DNA of 64,000 nucleotides from Streptomyces netropsis (lineage in GTDB: Bacteria > Actinomycetota > Actinomycetes > Streptomycetales > Streptomycetaceae). A model generated the notes under the pieces. The model was not told the origin of the DNA and did no database searches. It saw only the letters and a program-made list of their open reading frames with translations. The stretch covers positions 42,258-106,257 of the forward strand of contig NZ_JACHJG010000014.1 in assembly GCF_014203545.1 (NCBI RefSeq), written 5' to 3'. Position numbers and translations under genes: made by a program. Below are positions 18,418 through 25,892 of this stretch, one piece after another (positions within the stretch are counted from its first letter, which is position 1; the number at the start of each line of letters is the position of its first letter).

Positions 18418-18470
18418 TGCGTCCACGTGCTCTACAACTGTGCTGACGACACAGCGCGAGGAGCCGCCCG

Positions 18471-20492
18471 ATGAGCCCGTACCCGCACCTGCTGAGCCCC
18501 CTCGACCTGGGGTTCACGACCCTGCCCAACCGGGTGATCATGGGGTCGATGCACATCGGACTCGAAGAGGCCGAGGGGGGCTTCGAGCGGATGGCGGCGT
18601 TCTACGCCGCGCGGGCGCGCGGCGGCGCGGGGCTGATCGTCACCGGCGGCATCGCCCCCAACGAGGCCGGGCGCCCCTGGGAGGGCGGAGCCAAGCTGAC
18701 CACGTCGGCGGAGGCCGAACAGCACCGGGCCGTGACCGCCGCGGTGCACCGCGCAGGCGGCAGGATCGCGATGCAGATCCTGCACTTCGGCCGGTACGCC
18801 CACCACCCCGGCCTCGTGGCGCCCAGCGCGCTCCAGGCGCCCATCAGCCGCCACACACCGCACGCCCTCACCGACGACGAGGTCGAAGCGACCGTCGAGG
18901 ACTTCGTGCGCGCGGCGGAACTGGCCCGGCTCGCCGGCTACGACGGTGTCGAGATCATGGGTTCCGAGGGCTATCTGATCAACGAGTTCATCGCCCCCGG
19001 CACCAATCGGCGCACCGACCGCTGGGGCGGCTCGTACGAGAAGCGGATCCGCTTCCCCCTGGAGATCGTCCGCCGCACCCGCGAGCGCCTGGGACCGGAC
19101 TTCATCCTGATCTACCGGCTGTCGATGCTCGACCTCGTACCGGGCGGCTCCTCACTGGAAGAGGTGATCACGCTGGCCCGGGAGATCGAGGCCGCCGGAG
19201 CCACGATCATCAACACCGGAATCGGCTGGCACGAGGCCCGCATCCCCACCATCGCGACCTCCGTGCCGCGCGGCGCCTACACCTGGGTCACGAGGAAGGT
19301 CATGGGCTCGGTCTCCGTTCCGCTGGTGACCAGCAACCGCATCAACACCCCCGAGCTGGCGGAGCAGTTGCTCGCCGAAGGGTGCGCGGACCTGGTGTCC
19401 ATGGCCCGCCCGTTCCTGGCCGACCCCGACTTCGTGGCCAAGGCCCGGCAGGGCAGGGCCGAGGCGATCAACACCTGCATCGGCTGCAACCAGGCCTGCC
19501 TCGACCACACCTTCAGCGGCCTGATCACCTCCTGCCTGGTCAATCCCCGCGCCTGCCACGAGACGGAACTCGTGCTGTCGCCGACCCGCCGCCGCAAGCA
19601 CCTCGCCGTCGTCGGAGCCGGCCCCGCGGGCCTGGCCTTCGCCGTGTCGGCGGCCGAACGCGGGCACACGGTGACGCTGTTCGACGCGGCGGACGAGATC
19701 GGCGGACAGCTGAACATCGCCCGGCGGATCCCCGGCAAGGAGGAGTTCGGCGAGACCCTGCGCTACTTCCGCACACAGCTCGAACTGCACGGCGTGGACG
19801 TGCGGCTGAACACCCCCGTCACCGCCGCGGACCTCGCCGAAGGCACCTACGACGAGATCGTCGTCGCCACCGGCGTCACCCCGAGGACCCCGGAGATACC
19901 CGGCGCCCGGCACCCCAGCGTCCTCAGCTACCTCGACGTCCTGCGCGACGGCGCCGAGGCCGGCGAACGCGTCGCCGTCATCGGCGCGGGCGGCATCGGC
20001 TTCGACGTCGCCGAATACCTCACCGACGGCGGCGAGGGGGCGAGCCTCGACGCGACGACGTACTTCCGGCAGTGGGGCGTCGACACGGACTACCGCACCC
20101 CCGGCGGACTCCGCGCGGCCGACCGGCCGAAGCCGCCCCGCACCGTGCACCTGCTCCAGCGCAAGACCACCAAGGTCGGCGCCGGACTCGGCAAGACCAC
20201 CGGCTGGATCCACCGCACCGAACTCAAGCACCGGGGCGTCACCATGGTCGCCGGCGCGCGCTACGACCGCATCGACGACGAGGGCCTGCACATCACGGTC
20301 GACGGCGTCCCCACGGTCCTGGCCGTCGACACGGTGGTCCTGTGCGCCGGGCAGGAGCCGCGACGCGAACTGTACGAGGAGCTGCGCGCGGCCGGCCGGA
20401 CCGTCCACCTCATCGGCGGCGCCGACGTCGCCGCCGAACTCGACGCCAAGCGGGCCATCCGCCAGGGCACGGAACTGGCCGCTGCCATCTGA
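18471..20492 (+). CDS. Old-yellow-enzyme/2,4-dienoyl-CoA reductase (FadH family)
   Basis: A 673-residue NADPH flavoenzyme with an N-terminal FMN TIM barrel (1-330), a [4Fe-4S] site (Cys336, Cys339, Cys343, Cys355) and a C-terminal FAD/NAD(P) region (VVGAGPAGLAFAVSAAERGH at about 380, and VIGAGGIGFDVAEYL at about 504). This order is that of bacterial FadH, which reduces 2,4-dienoyl-CoA during unsaturated fatty-acid oxidation, and of related xenobiotic enone reductases. QILHFGRYAHHPG and GSEGYLINEFIAPGTNRRTD are characteristic. Ribosome site GAGGAG precedes ATG 18471. It is followed by a PadR gene 22 bases downstream and preceded by the palindrome at 18398-18417, which suggests substrate-inducible control. 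Confidence 0.88.
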   Translation: MSPYPHLLSPLDLGFTTLPNRVIMGSMHIGLEEAEGGFERMAAFYAARARGGAGLIVTGGIAPNEAGRPWEGGAKLTTSAEAEQHRAVTAAVHRAGGRIAMQILHFGRYAHHPGLVAPSALQAPISRHTPHALTDDEVEATVEDFVRAAELARLAGYDGVEIMGSEGYLINEFIAPGTNRRTDRWGGSYEKRIRFPLEIVRRTRERLGPDFILIYRLSMLDLVPGGSSLEEVITLAREIEAAGATIINTGIGWHEARIPTIATSVPRGAYTWVTRKVMGSVSVPLVTSNRINTPELAEQLLAEGCADLVSMARPFLADPDFVAKARQGRAEAINTCIGCNQACLDHTFSGLITSCLVNPRACHETELVLSPTRRRKHLAVVGAGPAGLAFAVSAAERGHTVTLFDAADEIGGQLNIARRIPGKEEFGETLRYFRTQLELHGVDVRLNTPVTAADLAEGTYDEIVVATGVTPRTPEIPGARHPSVLSYLDVLRDGAEAGERVAVIGAGGIGFDVAEYLTDGGEGASLDATTYFRQWGVDTDYRTPGGLRAADRPKPPRTVHLLQRKTTKVGAGLGKTTGWIHRTELKHRGVTMVAGARYDRIDDEGLHITVDGVPTVLAVDTVVLCAGQEPRRELYEELRAAGRTVHLIGGADVAAELDAKRAIRQGTELAAAI

Positions 20493-20514
20493 CCGCCACG
20501 CCTAGGATGCGGGC

Positions 20515-21078
20515 ATGTCCCTCCCGCACGCGATCCTGACCGCACTGCTCGAAAAGCCCTCCTCCGGGCTGGAACTCGCCCGCCGTTTCGACAAGTCGAT
20601 CGGCTACTTCTGGTCCGCCACACACCAGCAGATCTATCGCGAGCTGGGAAAGCTGGAACAGGCCGGACTGATCCGCGCCCTGCCGTCCGACGCGCCGACC
20701 CGCGGACAGAAGAAGGAGTACGAGGTCCTGCCCGCGGGCCGCGCCGAGCTGACCGCGTGGACGGCCCGGGCCGAGGACCCGAAGCCCATCCGCGACCCGC
20801 TCCTGCTGCGCATGCGCGCGGCGGGAGTCGTCGGCGTCCAGGGCCTCGAAGCCGAGCTGCGCCGTCACCTGGCACTGCACCGGCAGCAGCTCGCCACCTA
20901 CACGGAGATCGAGGAGCGCGACTTCCCGCCGGAGCGGGACACGGAGGAGGACCGGCTGCGGCACCTCGTGCTGGGCGGCGGCATCGAGCTGGAGACCTTC
21001 TGGACGACCTGGCTGGCCAAGGCGCTCGCCCAGGTCGAGGAGATGACGGCGGGGGAGGGCGGAGCGCCCGCCGCCTGA
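20515..21078 (+). CDS. PadR-family transcriptional regulator
   Basis: A 187-residue regulator: an N-terminal winged helix (HAILTALLEKPSSGLELARR, YFWSATHQQIYRELGKLEQ and YEVLPAGRAELTAW, about 4-80) and a C-terminal Vir_act-alpha-type helical dimerisation region (about 95-180). The YFWSATHQQIYREL and DAPTRGQKKEYE segments are diagnostic of PadR. It is the second gene of the operon with the FadH-like reductase and probably represses it from the perfect palindrome at 18398-18417. PadR proteins usually respond to phenolic or other aromatic compounds; the effector here is unknown. Confidence 0.92.
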   Translation: MSLPHAILTALLEKPSSGLELARRFDKSIGYFWSATHQQIYRELGKLEQAGLIRALPSDAPTRGQKKEYEVLPAGRAELTAWTARAEDPKPIRDPLLLRMRAAGVVGVQGLEAELRRHLALHRQQLATYTEIEERDFPPERDTEEDRLRHLVLGGGIELETFWTTWLAKALAQVEEMTAGEGGAPAA

Positions 21079-21149
21079 ACAGGGACCGCCCGGCCGCTCG
21101 CACCCCCCGCGGAGGTCACCTCGACCGCCCGGTCCGCGTTGCCGGGTGT

Positions 21150-21177
21150 GGTCGGCTGTGTTGAGGTGGAGCCGACC
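21150..21177. promoter_or_regulatory. Inverted repeat upstream of the molybdenum hydroxylase operon
   Basis: GGTCGGCT (21150-21157) and AGCCGACC (21170-21177) are perfect 8-bp arms around a 12-base loop, in the 224-base gap between the PadR gene and the molybdenum hydroxylase genes. No T-run follows, so a terminator is less likely than an operator or a 5'-UTR hairpin. A 25-codon open frame with ATG 21233 and TGA 21308-21310 follows, ending over the next gene's start (ATGGCTGA). It might couple translation, but its coding status is doubtful. Confidence 0.35.
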
Positions 21178-21302
21178 GTAATGTCTCCCATGCGTCTGCG
21201 GCCGTTCACGGGCTGCGGGGCGAGGTCGGATCATGGACGACGATCTTCGTGTGCCGGGACCCCCCGACGCCGTCCCGCACGGTGCCGCCCCGGCGGGCCG
21301 CC

Positions 21303-23960
21303 ATGGCTGACACCCCACCCGACGCCCGACGGCAAAAAATCACCGGCGCGAAGGTCTTCGCGAGCGACTACCGCCCGCGCGACCTCGCCGACGAGGGATG
21401 GCCCGCCGACTGCGCCCACGCCCTGCTGCTGCGCAGCAGCCACGTCGACCGGCCCTACCTCCGCCTCGACCTCGACCTGCTCCCCGCCGACCTGCGACCC
21501 GACAAGCTCGTACGGGCCCAGGACCTCACCTCCCCGCCCTACCGCAACCAGATCTCGGCCGAGTCCGTGCAGGCCCTGCTCCCCGAGGGAGAAGTGGCCG
21601 ACTATCTGGGGCAACCCGTCGCCATCGCCCTCTACGGCGACTTCGTACGGTTCCGCCGCGCCGCGCAGGAACTGCGCGAGGACGCCGGCCCCCTGGTCTA
21701 CGGACCGCCCCAGGCGACCGGCCCGACCCCCACGACCGCGCAGGAGCTGGAGGAGTGGACGCACCTGCGGGCCACCGGCGCCAGGCGCCAGGCGCACTTC
21801 CTCCTCGACACCACCGTTCCCCAGGGCTACTCCCACTGGAGCCGGGGGCGGGTCACCTTCGACGGCACCTCCTTCGTCCGGGACAACCAACCCGACCCCG
21901 AGGCGGACGAGCTGTTCAGGGCCCTCGCGGCCGAGCCGACCGACCCCACGGAGACCCAGCTCGTCACCACGACCTTCACCCAGCAGACCGACCCGGCGTT
22001 CCTGGAGCCCGAATCCGGACTCGGCTGGCTGGACCGCACGACCGGTGCGCTGCACCTGCTCCTCGGCACGCAGTCCCCGCACGGCGACGTGCCCGATCTG
22101 CGCAGACTCCTCGGCGCGGGCAACCCGGCGGTGAGCTCCATCCGGCTGACGACGACCGACAGCGGCGGCGGCTTCGGCGGGCGGGACAAGTCCCCGTTCG
22201 CCTTCTACCTCGCGCTCGCGGCGGTCTTCTCCCCGGGACCGGTCCGGCTGGCCTACGACCGGCGCGAACAATTCCAGGGCGGCCTCAAACGCCACGGGTC
22301 CGCCGTACGCAGCTTGGTCCGCACCGGCCCCGACGGACGGCTGCGGTCCATGCGCTCCTTCATCGTCCTGCGGGGCGGCGTCGAGGCCAACCTCAACGGG
22401 GCCGTCCTCGGACTGGCGGCCCTGCACGCCACCGGTCCCTACCGCGTCCCGCGCGCCTCGGTCCACGGCATCGTGCTCGAACGGGCCATCCCCGCCGTCG
22501 GATCGATGCGAGGATTCGGCATCCCGCAGGTCGCGTTCAACCTCGAAACCGCCCTCGACCGCCTCGCCGTGCTGCGCCTGGGCATGGACCCCATCGCCTT
22601 CCGCCTCGCGAACGTCCTGCGCCCCCACACCGGCCCGGGCGACGGCGACGTCGACCTGGCCGGAACACCCCTGCGGTTCCACGTCGCGAACGCCGAGATC
22701 TGCGCCGCCGCGCTGGCACACCCGTTGTGGCGCACCCGGAACGACCCCCGGCGAGCCGACGGCACCCTCTACGGCGTGGGGTTCGCCTGCTGCATGGAAG
22801 CGTTCGGCACCAGCCAGGACAGCGTCTACAGCGCCGTGCACCTCACCGACGACGGACGCGTCGAGGTGTGGGGACAGAACGTGGACATGGGGCAGGGCGC
22901 ACGCCGCTCCCTGGAACAGGCCGCCCGTGAACTCCTCGGCGCGCCCGTCGACGTCCGCCTCGGCGTGGTCGGCCCCTTCGAGAAGTTCGAGAAGCAGGTC
23001 GACGACCTGGGCGAGCACCGCCTCGCGGGGATCAAACTCAGCCACGGCGCGAGCAGCGCCTCCAAGACGGCGTTCTTCCATGTGCACGTCTTGCGGGAGA
23101 CGTGCCGCGCGCTGCTGCGGCTGCGGCTCGTACCGGCGGCGCGCACGCTGCTGGGCCTGCCCACGCTCGCCGAGGACGTGCTGCTGGCCGCCTGGCGCGA
23201 CGGCGCCTTCCGTCTGCCCGACCACGCACCCGTTTCCCTGGCCGCGCTGGTCGCGGAACTCCGGCGCACCGGAGCGGCGACCTACGCCGTCGCGCACGGC
23301 TATTTCTGCAACGGCTGGTCGTCGGCCACGTTCCGGGTCGACGGAGTCGCCCACGCGATGGACATCGACGCGCTGGGCTTCGCGACCTCTCCCGAAGGCC
23401 AGGTCCTCCTCCCGGAGTACCAAGGGCCGCTGCGACCGCCCCCCGGCGAAGGACCGGGAAAGGCGACGGTCCCACGGTCCCTGTACGCGGCGGCCGGTCA
23501 CCTCGTCGGCGTGGAAGTCTCCCCCCGACAGGGGACGATCCGGGTCGTCGACGCCGTCACCTTCCTCGACGCCGGCGACCCCCTGCTGCCTTCGGTGATC
23601 GAGGGGCAGGTGGAGGGCGGACTCGCGATGGGCATCTCGCACACCCTTTTCGAGGAACTGCCCGAGGAAGCGGGCGCCGGCCCCTTCGTCAACTTCGACC
23701 GCTACCGGATGCCGCGCTACGCCGACGTCACCGCGATCCGGCGCGAGACGGTCCTCGTCCCCCTGCCCCCGGGCGGTGTGCTGGCGGGCGGCGGACCCGT
23801 GCTGCGCCACAAGGGCATCGGCGAGGCCACCATGACGACCGTCAGCCCCGCCATCGCCAACGCGGTCGCGCACGCCCTCGGCCACACCGACGACCGCTGC
23901 TGGCCCGCCGCCACCCCGATCCGGGTGGCCGACCTCCCCCTCCCCGCCGGACGGCCGTGA
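21303..23960 (+). CDS. Molybdenum hydroxylase catalytic (molybdopterin-binding) subunit, XDH/aldehyde oxidase family
   Basis: An 885-residue Mo-cofactor subunit. The a/b-hammerhead domain is N-terminal (KITGAKVFASDYRPRDL). Cofactor-binding motifs follow: TDSGGGFGGRDKSPF (about 285-298), AVGSMRGFGIPQVAFNLETA (about 400-419), NVDMGQGARRSLEQAA (about 524-539) and SHGASSASKTAFF. The catalytic glutamate is Glu841 in KGIGEATMTT. All key residues for hydroxylating aldehydes or N-heterocycles therefore seem present. There is no FAD-subunit gene in the operon, as in two-subunit isoquinoline 1-oxidoreductase-type enzymes. The ATG at 21303 was chosen because the hammerhead starts soon after; GTG 21249 is an alternative. 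The stop overlaps the next gene's start (TGATG). The substrate is unknown. Confidence 0.88.
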   Translation: MADTPPDARRQKITGAKVFASDYRPRDLADEGWPADCAHALLLRSSHVDRPYLRLDLDLLPADLRPDKLVRAQDLTSPPYRNQISAESVQALLPEGEVADYLGQPVAIALYGDFVRFRRAAQELREDAGPLVYGPPQATGPTPTTAQELEEWTHLRATGARRQAHFLLDTTVPQGYSHWSRGRVTFDGTSFVRDNQPDPEADELFRALAAEPTDPTETQLVTTTFTQQTDPAFLEPESGLGWLDRTTGALHLLLGTQSPHGDVPDLRRLLGAGNPAVSSIRLTTTDSGGGFGGRDKSPFAFYLALAAVFSPGPVRLAYDRREQFQGGLKRHGSAVRSLVRTGPDGRLRSMRSFIVLRGGVEANLNGAVLGLAALHATGPYRVPRASVHGIVLERAIPAVGSMRGFGIPQVAFNLETALDRLAVLRLGMDPIAFRLANVLRPHTGPGDGDVDLAGTPLRFHVANAEICAAALAHPLWRTRNDPRRADGTLYGVGFACCMEAFGTSQDSVYSAVHLTDDGRVEVWGQNVDMGQGARRSLEQAARELLGAPVDVRLGVVGPFEKFEKQVDDLGEHRLAGIKLSHGASSASKTAFFHVHVLRETCRALLRLRLVPAARTLLGLPTLAEDVLLAAWRDGAFRLPDHAPVSLAALVAELRRTGAATYAVAHGYFCNGWSSATFRVDGVAHAMDIDALGFATSPEGQVLLPEYQGPLRPPPGEGPGKATVPRSLYAAAGHLVGVEVSPRQGTIRVVDAVTFLDAGDPLLPSVIEGQVEGGLAMGISHTLFEELPEEAGAGPFVNFDRYRMPRYADVTAIRRETVLVPLPPGGVLAGGGPVLRHKGIGEATMTTVSPAIANAVAHALGHTDDRCWPAATPIRVADLPLPAGRP

Positions 23961-25681
23961 TGCAGGAACCGCAGACCGCACTCGACCTCACCGTCAACGG
24001 CACCCGTCACACCGGACGGGACGTCCCGGGTGACATGTCGCTCGTGCACTTCCTGCACGAGGACCTGGGGCTGACCGGCACCAAGATCGGCTGCTCGATC
24101 GGCGAGTGCCGCGCCTGCACCGTCGCCGTCCGCCCCCACCCCGGCGCCGCGCTGGTGACACGGCAGTCCTGCATGACGAGCATGCGGCACGTGCGCGGCT
24201 GGGACGTCGTCACCGTCGAGGGGCTCGCGACGGGAGACACCCTGCACCCGGTCCAGGAGGCGTTCCTCGAACGGGACGCCTTCCAATGCGGCTACTGCGC
24301 ACCCGGCTTCGCGATGGCGGGACGCGTCGCCGTCGAACACGCCGCGGGCGAGAGGGACGAGCGAGGTGTGGAAGCCCTTGTCGACGCCGTGCTCGGCCCG
24401 CACGTATGCCGTTGCACCGGCTACAACCGGTACCGGGAGGCGATCATCGCCGTCGCGTCGGCCGCCACGGACGAACGCCCGGCCGAGCCGGCCCCCGAGC
24501 CGTCCCCCATGCCGGAGACGCGCCCGCCCGCCCGTACGGTGACGGCCCGGCTGTCGGCCGAGGAGTCGGACGCGCTCGGGTACACCCCGCTCTTCGACGA
24601 CCCGACTCTCGAGCTGGTCCGGCTGCTGCGCGACGGCGCCGAGATCGAACACTCCCTGCTCGTCCAGTACCTGTACGCGGCCTTCTCGGTCGAGGTCCCC
24701 CGCTACACCCGCCTCGCCGGCTGGCCCAGCCACCGCTACGGCGGCCGGCCGCTGCATCTGATGGGTGTGGCGATCGAGGAGATGACGCACCTCGACATCG
24801 TCAACGGCCTTCTCGTGGCCCTGGGTTCGGCACCCCACCTCGGGCGGCAGCAGTTCCCGTACGAGAAGGACATCTACCCCTTCGACTTCGTGCTGGAGCC
24901 GCTGAGCCTCAAGTCCCTCGCGAAGTACGTCTACGTGGAGGCCTCGCCGGAGGCGGTCGACCCGGACCGGCCGCACACGCCCGAGGACCGTGCCTTCATC
25001 GAGAGGCTCTACGAGGTGCTCGGCGCGGGCGCGCAGCCTCGCCCCAACCAGGTCGGCAGCCTCTACCGCAAGGTCGGCAGGGTCCTCGCACTCCTGGAGA
25101 AGCGCGAACCCGACCGCCTCGACTACCCCACCTGGCAGGCCCGGCTCGACGTACTCCGCGAGGAGGGGGAGAGCGAACACTTCGCGCTGTTCCGCGCGCT
25201 GTTCGAAGGAACCCACCCGGCTCTGCTCGGCGCCCACCGGGTATGGGACCCCGAGAGCCCGGACCACCCGGTGATCCGCCTCCACCACGCCACCGGGCTC
25301 CCCCCGTCCGGCGAACCCGTCCGCGACGAGACCGTACCGGCACTGCGCCACCTGGCGAATCTGCACTACTGGGCCGTCTGCATGCTCCTGGACCAGTCCT
25401 ACCGACGCGGCGGACAGTTCCACAGCGCGGCCCGCCGCCACATGACCGGCCCCCTCAGAAGCCTCGGAACCGCCCTCGCCCACCTCGGCGAGGGCGTGCC
25501 CTTCGACGCGTTCGTCGCGGGCTACGCACCCGGACGGGACGAGCGGGAGAACCTCCTGCTGAGCCGGAGCATGGTGAGCCAGACGGCCATCGCCCAGGAA
25601 CGCTACGCACGGCACCTCCCGCCCGACTACGCCCACACCTGCGCCTGGGAGACCCTCTGGGAGCTGTCCCTCCTGGAATGA
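23960..25681 (+). CDS. [2Fe-2S] molybdenum-hydroxylase small subunit fused to a ferritin-like domain
   Basis: One 573-residue frame joins two modules. Residues 1-170 are a CoxS/XdhC-type small subunit: the plant-type [2Fe-2S] cluster on Cys45, Cys50, Cys53 and Cys71, and the second on Cys110, Cys113, Cys150 and Cys152. A Pro/Glu-rich linker (about 171-195) leads to a ferritin-like domain like the one in VioB/StaD/RebD-type imine dimer synthases. Its putative metal ligands are EIEH (228-231), EEMTH (273-277) and ESEH (404-407), with LLVQYLYAAFSV and GRQQFPYEKDIYPFDF as family-like segments. The gene overlaps its partner subunit by one base. I know of no standard enzyme with this layout. It may form a multicentre oxidase in which electrons from Mo pass through the FeS clusters to a di-iron site and O2. 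Confidence 0.85.
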   Translation: MQEPQTALDLTVNGTRHTGRDVPGDMSLVHFLHEDLGLTGTKIGCSIGECRACTVAVRPHPGAALVTRQSCMTSMRHVRGWDVVTVEGLATGDTLHPVQEAFLERDAFQCGYCAPGFAMAGRVAVEHAAGERDERGVEALVDAVLGPHVCRCTGYNRYREAIIAVASAATDERPAEPAPEPSPMPETRPPARTVTARLSAEESDALGYTPLFDDPTLELVRLLRDGAEIEHSLLVQYLYAAFSVEVPRYTRLAGWPSHRYGGRPLHLMGVAIEEMTHLDIVNGLLVALGSAPHLGRQQFPYEKDIYPFDFVLEPLSLKSLAKYVYVEASPEAVDPDRPHTPEDRAFIERLYEVLGAGAQPRPNQVGSLYRKVGRVLALLEKREPDRLDYPTWQARLDVLREEGESEHFALFRALFEGTHPALLGAHRVWDPESPDHPVIRLHHATGLPPSGEPVRDETVPALRHLANLHYWAVCMLLDQSYRRGGQFHSAARRHMTGPLRSLGTALAHLGEGVPFDAFVAGYAPGRDERENLLLSRSMVSQTAIAQERYARHLPPDYAHTCAWETLWELSLLE

Positions 25682-25785
25682 GGCGGTCACATCAGCAGTG
25701 GCCCCCGTCGCCTTCATACGGCCACACCTCACGAGGCCGGGTAGCGGGCTTTCGGAAGAACGGGGAGCGCCGCGGAAATGAAAAA

Positions 25786-25812
25786 GCCCCGGACCGTATT
25801 GACGGCCGGGGT
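25786..25812 (+). terminator. Hairpin after the molybdenum hydroxylase operon
   Basis: CCCCGG (25787-25792) pairs with CCGGGG (25806-25811), and CCGT pairs with ACGG inside it around an ATTG loop, with a single-base bulge. An A-run precedes it and TAATTCT follows. It lies 105 bases after the ferritin-fusion stop and would act as a terminator in either direction, though the T-tract is short. Confidence 0.55.
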
Positions 25813-25829
25813 AATTCTCTGCGTATATT
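25799..25829 (+). promoter_or_regulatory. Candidate promoter for the HelD gene
   Basis: TTGACG (25799-25804) and TATATT (25824-25829) resemble -35 and -10 boxes with a 19-base spacer (18 if the -10 is read as GTATAT). The -35 box lies in the loop and 3' arm of the upstream terminator hairpin, so termination and initiation are packed together. Downstream, CCATGCC (25838-25844) and GGCATGG (25858-25864) form a perfect 7-bp inverted repeat with a 13-base spacer, a possible operator or 5'-UTR hairpin just after the expected transcription start. Confidence 0.45.
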
Positions 25830-25892
25830 GGAGAATTCCATGCCGTGACGAACTCATGGCATGGGGAAGCTTTATGAGGTCATGATATCCGG

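Noticed and set aside
17587..18426. Long form of the acetyltransferase (279 residues from 18426)
   Set aside because: The extra 64 residues are Arg-rich, not family-like, and would read through the operator palindrome. The shorter GTG start gives the usual family length.
21231..23981. 916-codon minus-strand open frame across the Mo subunit
   Set aside because: It mirrors the true gene, lacks any motif and shows shadow-frame composition.
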